DNA of 64,000 nucleotides from Aequorivita sp. (lineage in GTDB: Bacteria; Bacteroidota; Bacteroidia; Flavobacteriales; Flavobacteriaceae): the NCBI GenBank assembly GCA_020435825.1, contig JAGQYY010000001.1, forward strand, positions 80,808 through 144,807, in the 5' to 3' direction. Each line of letters starts with the position of its first letter. Position 1 is the first letter of the stretch. The translations under genes and the position numbers were made by a program. The notes beneath the pieces were generated by a model. The model was not told the DNA's origin and searched no databases. It saw nothing but the letters and a program-made list of their open reading frames with translations. Of the stretch, positions 35,203 through 41,428 are shown piece after piece.

Positions 35203-35808
35203 ATGAAAACCTTATTAGAAAACTCGGTGAAAAAAGCCATGGATTATTCCGAATACAACTTGCTTTTCAAACAATTAGTAGAAGTGGGCAGGACCACTGG
35301 CGAACAAACCCAGGAGAAGATTGATTATACCAAGCTAAACTTCAGCCGTACCAAGCGATTGGACAAAACCGCTAATATTTCTGAAGAGAGTATTGAAGTT
35401 TTCAAGAACATTTCTGAAAAACAAACTTGGCTTGTAATCAGCGAACCTTGGTGTGGCGATGCTGCACAAACGCTTCCATTCCTAAACAAGATTGCGCAGC
35501 TTTCGGAAAATATCGATTTGAAGATTGTGCTTCGCGATGAAACCCCGGAATTAATGGATCGATTTTTGACAAAAGGTTCGCGCTCCATTCCTTTGGTTGT
35601 TATACTTGATGCTTCATTCAAGGTTATTAATACTTTTGGTCCCCGCTCCAAAGCTGCCACGAAATTGGTGAGTGATTACAAAGCCCATCACGGAAAAATT
35701 GATGAAGCTTTTAGGGAAATGCTGCAAGTATGGTATAATAATGACAAGGGGGTTTCAATTGTCAATGATATTTCTACTTTGGTTGTCCCTTTTAAGGAAG
35801 CTTTGTGA
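35203..35808 (+). CDS. Thioredoxin-family protein with single active-site Cys
   Basis: The start ATG at 35203 is preferred (MKTLLENSVKKAMDYSEYN); an upstream ATG at 35161 lies inside nadB. The 201-aa protein fits the Thioredoxin_9 group: WLVISEPWCGDAAQTLPFL holds the first active-site Cys but has Ala in place of the second (CGDA), and the cis-Pro loop is SRSIPLVVIL. Monothiol chemistry or simple binding is expected. Its stop codon overlaps the next FNR-like box. Confidence 0.85.
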   Translation: MKTLLENSVKKAMDYSEYNLLFKQLVEVGRTTGEQTQEKIDYTKLNFSRTKRLDKTANISEESIEVFKNISEKQTWLVISEPWCGDAAQTLPFLNKIAQLSENIDLKIVLRDETPELMDRFLTKGSRSIPLVVILDASFKVINTFGPRSKAATKLVSDYKAHHGKIDEAFREMLQVWYNNDKGVSIVNDISTLVVPFKEAL

Positions 35809-35848
35809 CAATTATCATTTACGGTAAAGTATATTTTTTACAACTTTG
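35805..35848 (+). promoter_or_regulatory. FNR/CRP-like box of the acetyl-CoA hydrolase gene
   Basis: GTGAC-AATT-ATCAT (35805-35818) is followed by CAACTTTG ending at 35848, 36.5 nt from the dyad centre. The box overlaps the stop codon of the upstream gene. A start site near 35854 leaves a ~10-nt leader to ATG 35864 and rules out the in-frame TTG at 35846, which lies within the -7 element. Confidence 0.62.
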
Positions 35849-35863
35849 CACAAAAATAAAATT

Positions 35864-37129
35864 ATGCAAATCGTATCAGCCCAAGAGGCCGTATCCATAG
35901 TAAAATCCAATAATCGCATATTTTTTCAGGGCGCCGCAATGACGCCCAATTTATTGATAGACACTTTGTGTGAACGCTATCGCGAACTGAAGAATGTTGA
36001 AATTATCCAAATCCACACCCATGGTGAGGCCAAATACACCCAAGCGCCATACACAGAAGCATTTAAACTTTCAAGTTGTTTTGTAGGCGATAATGTTAGG
36101 AAAGGCGTAAATACGATTCACGGGGATTATATTCCGGTTTTTTTAAGTGAAATCCATTGGCTTTTCAGAAGAAATATTCTGCCTTTGGATGTGGCTTTCA
36201 TTCAAGTTTCGCCTCCTGATAAGCATGGTTATTGCTCGCTGGGTGTTTCTGTTGATGTTACCTTGCCCGCAATTCAAACAGCCAAAAAAGTTGTCGCTCA
36301 AATAAACCCCCAGGTTCCCAGAACGCACGGCGATGGAATTATTCACATAAAAAATATAGATTTTGCAGTTGAAATAGAAGAACCTATCCATGCTTCTAAA
36401 TTAGGAACGCCAACTGAAGTTGAAGCTACCATTGGCAAGCACGTTGCTGGTTTGGTTGAGGATGGTGCTACGTTGCAAATGGGCATCGGCAATATTCCAA
36501 ATGCCGTGCTTCATAATTTGGGCAACCATAAACGATTGGGAATACACACAGAAATGTTCAGTGATGGAATACTTCCTTTGGTAGAAAAGGGAATTATAAC
36601 AGGCGAAGACAAAGAAATTAAAACAGGAAAAATAGTTACCTGTTTCGCGATGGGCACTAAGAAATTATACGATTTTATTGATGATAACCCAACTGTGCAT
36701 TTTAAAGAAGCCGGTTATACAAATGACACAGCCATCATTAGAAAAAACCCCAGGGTTACCGCAATTAACAGCGCGATTGAGATTGATTTAACAGGACAGG
36801 TTTGTGCGGACAGTATTGGGATGTACCAATATTCCGGAGTGGGCGGGCAGATGGATTTTATCCGTGGCGCCTCACTTTCAGAAGGAGGGAAGCCCATTAT
36901 TGCGATGCCTTCGGTAACCAATAAAGGTGTTTCCAAAATCACACCGTTTTTGAAAGAAGGGGCCAGTGTTACCACAACCAGGGCGCACGTTCATTATGTG
37001 GTTACGGAATATGGCGTGGTGAATCTCTTTGGAAAAGGATTGGAGCAACGTGCCAAAGCGCTAATATCCATTGCGCATCCCGATCATCGGGAGGCATTGG
37101 AGAAGGCAGCAAAAAAACGGTTTCACTAA
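35864..37129 (+). CDS. Acetyl-CoA hydrolase/CoA-transferase (class I)
   Basis: This ~421-aa enzyme has the two NagB-like CoA-transferase domains. Hallmarks are LQMGIGNIPNAVLHNL, the active-site Glu in LGIHTEMFSDGILP, and VGGQMDFIRGASLSEGGKPI. It transfers CoA from acyl-CoA to acetate or another acid, or hydrolyses acetyl-CoA. It may work with the ADP-forming synthetase at 28742 in acetate/acyl-CoA handling under low oxygen. The start at ATG 35864 follows from the promoter. Confidence 0.92.
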   Translation: MQIVSAQEAVSIVKSNNRIFFQGAAMTPNLLIDTLCERYRELKNVEIIQIHTHGEAKYTQAPYTEAFKLSSCFVGDNVRKGVNTIHGDYIPVFLSEIHWLFRRNILPLDVAFIQVSPPDKHGYCSLGVSVDVTLPAIQTAKKVVAQINPQVPRTHGDGIIHIKNIDFAVEIEEPIHASKLGTPTEVEATIGKHVAGLVEDGATLQMGIGNIPNAVLHNLGNHKRLGIHTEMFSDGILPLVEKGIITGEDKEIKTGKIVTCFAMGTKKLYDFIDDNPTVHFKEAGYTNDTAIIRKNPRVTAINSAIEIDLTGQVCADSIGMYQYSGVGGQMDFIRGASLSEGGKPIIAMPSVTNKGVSKITPFLKEGASVTTTRAHVHYVVTEYGVVNLFGKGLEQRAKALISIAHPDHREALEKAAKKRFH

Positions 37130-37220
37130 ATTTTTAAATATTCTTTTGGTTTTAAAAGCCTAAGGTTCTCCATACATGGACTTTAAGGTGTTTTTATACT
37201 TTTTAATTGTTGGAATTTTT

Positions 37221-37228
37221 TAAATTTG
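37221..37228 (+). promoter_or_regulatory. -7 promoter element of first Rrf2 gene
   Basis: TAAATTTG is a perfect TAnnTTTG match, 16 bp before the ATG at 37244. A start site near 37234 excludes the in-frame TTG at 37226. No FNR-like palindrome lies 36.5 nt upstream, so this regulator gene is probably controlled differently from the respiratory genes. Confidence 0.5.
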
Positions 37229-37243
37229 GGAAAAACAAACATT

Positions 37244-37672
37244 ATGTTCTCAAAAGCTTGTGAATACGGAATAAGATCGGTCCTCTTTATTGCGGAACAA
37301 TCTCAACTGGATAAGCGCCCCAATATTGTCGAAATTGCCAAAGCTGTTGATTCTCCAGAACCATTTACTGCGAAAATCTGTCAACAACTTGCACGAGCAG
37401 GAATAATCCTTTCAAAAAAAGGGCCTAATGGCGGTTTTTATTTAGAAAAAAAATCTAAACTCACGCTCGCAGAAATAGTTGCTTGTATTGATGGAGACTC
37501 TATTTTTAATGGCTGTAGTCTAGGATTACCTGAATGTTCTGCTGAGCATCCTTGTCCAGTTCACGATCAGTTTAATGAAGTTAGGAAGGGATTGAAAAAG
37601 ATGTGTGAAAATACTACCGTAATGCAACTTTCTGAAAAACTTCGGAATGGAGAGACATTTTTGAAACTATAA
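37244..37672 (+). CDS. Rrf2-family regulator (NsrR/IscR-like), copy 1
   Basis: The ATG at 37244 gives MFSKACEYGIRSVLFIAEQS, 142 aa. It has the Rrf2 winged helix (FTAKICQQLARAGIILSKKGPNGGFYL) and three cysteines in CSLGLPECSAEHPCPVH, the expected place for an [2Fe-2S] or [4Fe-4S] cluster. NsrR-type members lose DNA binding when NO attacks the cluster. It is followed 97 bp later by a close paralog, then hemerythrin and RIC genes, so NO or Fe-S stress sensing is likely. Confidence 0.92.
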   Translation: MFSKACEYGIRSVLFIAEQSQLDKRPNIVEIAKAVDSPEPFTAKICQQLARAGIILSKKGPNGGFYLEKKSKLTLAEIVACIDGDSIFNGCSLGLPECSAEHPCPVHDQFNEVRKGLKKMCENTTVMQLSEKLRNGETFLKL

Positions 37673-37708
37673 CATTAATAAAACCAATATGATAACAAGA
37701 ATAATTTA

Positions 37709-37751
37709 TTTCTGATAACTTTATCAGAAATAGGATATTTATGTATCTTTG
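37709..37751 (+). promoter_or_regulatory. Perfect palindrome and -7 element before second Rrf2 gene
   Basis: Arms TTTCTGATAA (37709-37718) and TTATCAGAAA (37721-37730), separated by CT, form a perfect 22-bp palindrome. It is followed by TATCTTTG (37744-37751), a perfect TAnnTTTG. The palindrome sits where the -33 region would be, a good operator position for repression by an Rrf2 dimer. It differs from the FNR-like boxes. Confidence 0.65.
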
Positions 37752-37769
37752 CTTCGTGTAAAATTGGTT

Positions 37770-38204
37770 ATGTTTTCAAAAGCTTGTCAATATGGAATAA
37801 AAGCAACGGTGTATATAGCCTCACAATCCTCTTTGGGCAATCGCGTTAGTTTGAAGGATATTGCCTTTAACATCAATTCTCCAGAAGCATTTACCGCAAA
37901 GATCTTGCATCAATTAGCCAAGAGTGATATACTCGATTCGTTAAAAGGCCCTACAGGTGGTTTTGTAATACCTAAGGGTAGGGCAGAGACCATTAAGTTG
38001 AGCGATATTGTTTCAGCAATAGATGGGGATTCTATCTATATGGGCTGTGCTCTCGGATTTGAATCTTGTGATGTGCTACAACCTTGCCCAATGCACAATA
38101 AGTTTGCAGGAATCAGGGACGACTTGAAAAAAATGCTTCAAAACACCAGTCTTTATGAATTGGCCCACGGGTTGGACGACGGAATGTCCTTTTTAAAAAG
38201 ATAA
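37770..38204 (+). CDS. Rrf2-family regulator (NsrR/IscR-like), copy 2
   Basis: The ATG at 37770 gives MFSKACQYGIKATVYIASQS, 144 aa. It is a paralog of copy 1, with the winged helix (FTAKILHQLAKSDILDSLKGPTGGFVI) and cysteines in CALGFESCDVLQPCPMH. The two differ in the recognition region, so they may bind different operators. A 22-bp palindrome directly upstream suggests autorepression. The hemerythrin gene begins 3 nt after its stop and is co-transcribed. Confidence 0.92.
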   Translation: MFSKACQYGIKATVYIASQSSLGNRVSLKDIAFNINSPEAFTAKILHQLAKSDILDSLKGPTGGFVIPKGRAETIKLSDIVSAIDGDSIYMGCALGFESCDVLQPCPMHNKFAGIRDDLKKMLQNTSLYELAHGLDDGMSFLKR

Positions 38205-38207
38205 TCT

Positions 38208-38672
38208 ATGGAAAAGAAAAAACCTATAAAACGCCATAAAGCTTTGCAACCGTTTAGTAGGCAACATCATTTTGGATTGCTGTTCAGTTGGAAATTACGG
38301 AAAGGTTTCAGTAAAAATGTTGAAATAGGACGTATGCAGGAATTTGCAAAGTGGTTTTATGAATACGAAATTAAACCTCATTTCAACGATGAGGAAAAAT
38401 ATCTTTTCCCAATACTTGGTGCAAATAATGAGTTAATTGAACGAGCCCTGAAGGAACATAGACGAATAAAGAGATTGTTTGCCAATAGCAATAGTCCAGA
38501 AAAATCACTTCATCAATTGGAGGAGGAACTCGATTCCCATATCCGGTTTGAAGAACGCGTACTTTTTAATGAAATCCAAAATGTAGCAACAGAGGCGCAA
38601 CTTGAAAAAATAGAGGAAATCCACAACGGTATAGAAAAATCCCCAGATTATCACGATCCCTTTTGGGAATAG
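38208..38672 (+). CDS. Hemerythrin-like (HHE) domain protein
   Basis: This 154-aa four-helix-bundle protein has the di-iron ligands of the HHE family: RQHHFGLLFSWK, FYEYEIKPHFNDEEKYLFPIL, KEHRRIKRLF and LDSHIRFEERVLFNEIQ. Such proteins bind O2 or NO, or take part in repair of nitrosated iron centres. It is in an operon with Rrf2 copy 2, matching the known association of NsrR-type regulators with RIC/hemerythrin genes. Confidence 0.9.
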   Translation: MEKKKPIKRHKALQPFSRQHHFGLLFSWKLRKGFSKNVEIGRMQEFAKWFYEYEIKPHFNDEEKYLFPILGANNELIERALKEHRRIKRLFANSNSPEKSLHQLEEELDSHIRFEERVLFNEIQNVATEAQLEKIEEIHNGIEKSPDYHDPFWE

Positions 38673-38717
38673 ATTTTTTTAACAAAATTTATTTATTGTT
38701 AATTGGTTATACACTTA

Positions 38718-38878
38718 GAAGTCATCTTGACTTTTTTCAATTGGCTAAAAAATGGCTCTTTTGAGCCTGCTTTTCGTCTTTTTATCCTTTCGTAACGCTG
38801 CTATGAAACTCAAAGAAGCCTTCAATCAAACTCAAAACTGCTCATTTTCGCTTCAATCAAAAAAGTCAAGATGACTTC
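38718..38878. mobile_element. 161-bp MITE-like element with 20-bp terminal inverted repeats
   Basis: The left end GAAGTCATCTTGACTTTTTT (38718-38737) and right end AAAAAAGTCAAGATGACTTC (38859-38878) are perfect 20-bp inverted repeats. TTA flanks both sides (38715-38717 and 38879-38881), fitting a target duplication. The interior has no ORF and includes ATCCTTTCGTAACGCTGC, a sequence I associate with dispersed flavobacterial repeats. The same 20-bp end occurs alone at 62363-62382. It separates the hemerythrin gene from the box before RIC. Confidence 0.65.
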
Positions 38879-38909
38879 TTAAATTAATTTCTGACAAAAG
38901 TGTCATTTT

Positions 38910-38953
38910 ATGATTTAAGTCATATTTTGCCCCTTTTTTTATACTGAAATTTG
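38910..38953 (+). promoter_or_regulatory. FNR/CRP-like box of the RIC gene
   Basis: ATGAT-TTAA-GTCAT (38910-38923) has GAAATTTG ending at 38953, 36.5 nt from the dyad centre. A second, wider inverted repeat (TGACA-AAAG-TGTCA, 38892-38905) lies just upstream and may be an extra site. The RIC ATG at 38985 leaves a ~26-nt leader. Confidence 0.65.
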
Positions 38954-38984
38954 CAGCATCATTATTCATTAAAAGTTTAAAATT

Positions 38985-39710
38985 ATGACAACACTTCAAG
39001 AACGTACCGTAGCTGATGTGGTTACGGAAAATATAAAAGCAGCCCATATTTTCAAAAAGCACGGAATAGACTTTTGCTGTGGTGGAGGCATTAGCATTGC
39101 CCGTGCCTGCGAAAAAGCTAACATAGATCCTTCAATTATAGAGGCAGAGCTTTTGAACCTGGATAGCATTCAGGACCGTGCTCACGACTACAACAGTTGG
39201 AAGCTAGACTTTTTGACAGATCATATTATAAATGTTCACCATCATTATGTAGAGGAGAGCAGCCCTCTTTTACTACAATATTCCAAACGTGTGAACCATG
39301 TTCATGGCCACCACTATACTGAACTTGCCGAAATTGAAGCTTTGGTAACACAAGTTGTTCAAGCTATGGCGGCACACCAAAAAAAGGAAGAACTGATACT
39401 ATTCCCTTTCATTAAAAAACTTGTAATTGCCGAACGCGAAAACAGCGAAGTACCTCCAATCCATTTTGGCACTGTGGAAAACCCAATAAAAATGATGGAA
39501 GAGGAGCATGAGGAAGCCGGTGAGATTTTGCGTAAGATTTCAAAATTAAGCAACAACTATACACCACCACAAGGCGCTTGCAACACTTATCGCGCATTTT
39601 ACGCAAAGCTTGATGAGTTTGAGCAGGATTTGCACCAGCACATACACTTGGAAAACAATATTCTTTTTCCAAAAGCTTTGAACTTGGAAAAGAAACTTAA
39701 AAAAGCTTAA
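38985..39710 (+). CDS. ric: Di-iron iron-sulfur-cluster repair protein RIC (ScdA/YtfE)
   Basis: This 241-aa protein has an N-terminal ScdA_N domain (TVADVVTENIKAAHIFKKHGIDFCCGGG, with the paired Cys) and a C-terminal hemerythrin-like bundle whose His/Glu ligands are seen in HHHYVEESSP, HHYTELAEIE, EEEHEEAGEI and HQHIHLENNILFPK. RIC repairs Fe-S clusters damaged by NO or oxidants. It has its own FNR-like box and is closed by a strong terminator, so it is a single-gene unit. Confidence 0.95.
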   Translation: MTTLQERTVADVVTENIKAAHIFKKHGIDFCCGGGISIARACEKANIDPSIIEAELLNLDSIQDRAHDYNSWKLDFLTDHIINVHHHYVEESSPLLLQYSKRVNHVHGHHYTELAEIEALVTQVVQAMAAHQKKEELILFPFIKKLVIAERENSEVPPIHFGTVENPIKMMEEEHEEAGEILRKISKLSNNYTPPQGACNTYRAFYAKLDEFEQDLHQHIHLENNILFPKALNLEKKLKKA

Positions 39711-39768
39711 TTCTATAAAAGAGTATCCCCAGCCCCAAATCTGGATTTTTATTTGATTGGTTTTTAGG

Positions 39769-39826
39769 ACAGCCCGGAAGATTGGCAACTTTGAATGTTT
39801 GCTGCCAAATTCCGGACTGTTTTTTA
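39769..39826 (+). terminator. Intrinsic terminator after the RIC gene
   Basis: The left arm (39769-39787, containing CCGGAA and TTGGCA) pairs with the right arm (39802-39820, containing TGCCAA, TCCGG and CTGT), with a few bulged bases. A run of seven T follows (39820-39826). It ends the RIC transcript 10 bp before the next gene's TTG. Confidence 0.7.
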
Positions 39827-39836
39827 ATTTTACGTC

Positions 39837-41054
39837 TTGATAGATTTAAAGAAACATATCGGCATAGCCTTGGCCTATTTTTTGGTCGTTGCATTAATGG
39901 GCGTTTTGTTAAGGCTCTATGTTGTTATATCACTTCCTTTTAATTATAAGTTTTTACTTCACGCTCATTCCCACACCGCCTTATTGGGCTGGGTTTATTT
40001 GGGATTGACTACCTTGATTTACAAAATCTTTCTTTCTGAGGCAGAGAAACCGAAGCTTTACAAACACATTTTTATATTTACGAATGTTTGTATTTTAGGA
40101 ATGTTGGTAACCTTTCCAATTCAGGGATACGCACTGTTTTCCATTATTTTCTCCACACTTTTCTTATTCGCTTCCTACTGGTTTTCGTGGTTTGCAATGA
40201 AGCATATTCCGCAGAAATTTAAAAATCGCTTTTCGTGGAAACTTATAAAAACAGCACTTTTATACCTAGTCCTTTCCAGCATTGGTCCGTGGACAATTGG
40301 CGGAGTGATGGCAACCTTGGGACCCGAATCAATTTGGTACAAGACCTCCATTTACTTCTACCTTCATTTTCAGTACAACGGTTGGTTTATTTTGGCACTT
40401 TTGGGCGTGCTGTTTTATATTTTTGAAGAAAAAGGAATTCAGTTCAACCCTGAAAAACTGAAATCATTTTTTCTACTTTTAAATTTTGGTGTGCTTTTCA
40501 CTGTGTTCCTTTCGGCACTATGGTTTGTTCCTCCTATTGTTTTTTACATACTTGGATTGACTGGGGCAGTGGCTCAAATATTGGCTTTTTTTGAACTTTA
40601 TTTATTGCTTAAAGATTATTTCATTCTAATAAAAAAATCATTTGCTCCAATTTGTTTTTTTCTTCTGAAAATAGCTGGAAGTTTACTCATTTTAAAGCTG
40701 TTGATGCAACTCTTTTCAGCATTTCCTTATATCGCGAATTTAGCTTATCAACTTAAAGATTTTGTAATTGGATATCTGCATTTGGTTTTTCTGGGAATCG
40801 TAATCACAACATTACTTGCTTTTCTGAGCAATTTTAAACTGATAAGGCTTCCCAAAAGTTTTGTATGGATCTTCGTTTTTGCCTTTATGACAACTGAATT
40901 TTTAATTTTTTATAACGCCTTTGCCCTTTGGCTGAACCTTCCGTTCATTCCAAATCATTATTTGCTTTTAGCAATTTTGAGTTTGACTTTTCCTATATCG
41001 GTTGCAATTCTTTTTTTAAAAAATATTTCAAAAGCGTATCCTAAGAACGGTTAA
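39837..41054 (+). CDS. Polytopic membrane protein with HCO-like histidines, unnamed
   Basis: This 405-aa protein is almost entirely hydrophobic, with ~12 helices. The only likely start is TTG 39837 (no ATG before residue 21). Three helices carry histidines in haem-copper-oxidase-like surroundings: H42/H44/H46 in LLHAHSHTALLGWVYLGL (compare helix II of HCO subunit I), H177 in YLHFQYNGWFILALLG (compare HLWVEGVWELIMGG of NorB, Glu replaced by Asn181), and H315 in GYLHLVFLGI. The double-His FeB/CuB motif is absent. It may be a haem-b membrane protein derived from the HCO fold, or related to NnrS-like proteins. It lies between RIC and the cbb3 cluster. Confidence 0.75.
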   Translation: MIDLKKHIGIALAYFLVVALMGVLLRLYVVISLPFNYKFLLHAHSHTALLGWVYLGLTTLIYKIFLSEAEKPKLYKHIFIFTNVCILGMLVTFPIQGYALFSIIFSTLFLFASYWFSWFAMKHIPQKFKNRFSWKLIKTALLYLVLSSIGPWTIGGVMATLGPESIWYKTSIYFYLHFQYNGWFILALLGVLFYIFEEKGIQFNPEKLKSFFLLLNFGVLFTVFLSALWFVPPIVFYILGLTGAVAQILAFFELYLLLKDYFILIKKSFAPICFFLLKIAGSLLILKLLMQLFSAFPYIANLAYQLKDFVIGYLHLVFLGIVITTLLAFLSNFKLIRLPKSFVWIFVFAFMTTEFLIFYNAFALWLNLPFIPNHYLLLAILSLTFPISVAILFLKNISKAYPKNG

Positions 41055-41123
41055 AATTGCTTACATTGAATCACTTTATTTAGCACATTTACAGATGTTT
41101 ATTAATCAATTAAATTTTGAGAT

Positions 41124-41333
41124 ATGAAAAAAAACATGGGCGGCACAGACCGCACAATTAGACTGCTTATAGCTGCAATAGTAGTGGCTTTGTATTATTT
41201 TGGTGTTATTAGCGGAACATTGGCTATTGTGTTGCTTGTATTTGCTGCTATTTTTGTTTTAACAAGTTTCATTAGTTTTTGTCCACTTTACACACTTTTT
41301 GGAATAAATACCTGTAAGGTCAAGAAAAGTTAA
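41124..41333 (+). CDS. DUF2892 (YgaP membrane-domain-like) protein
   Basis: This 69-aa protein has two membrane helices (residues ~10-28 and 31-50). The motif MGGTDRTIRLLIAAIVVALYY and ending SFCPLYTLFGINTCK are diagnostic of DUF2892. The two Cys near the end are conserved in the family. Members are often fused or adjacent to rhodanese domains; none is nearby here. Function is unknown. Confidence 0.88.
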   Translation: MKKNMGGTDRTIRLLIAAIVVALYYFGVISGTLAIVLLVFAAIFVLTSFISFCPLYTLFGINTCKVKKS

Positions 41334-41355
41334 AATATCGTGGTAAATAGCTTTA

Positions 41356-41399
41356 GTGATATTTGTCATTTTTTGAACAGCTTATATTACTAAACTTTG
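41356..41399 (+). promoter_or_regulatory. FNR/CRP-like box of ccoI
   Basis: GTGAT-ATTT-GTCAT (41356-41369) is followed by AAACTTTG ending at 41399, 36.5 nt from the dyad centre. The ccoI ATG is at 41429, leaving a ~24-nt leader. Confidence 0.65.
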
Positions 41400-41428
41400 T
41401 GTCAGTATAACGAGCAAATTTAAGATTG

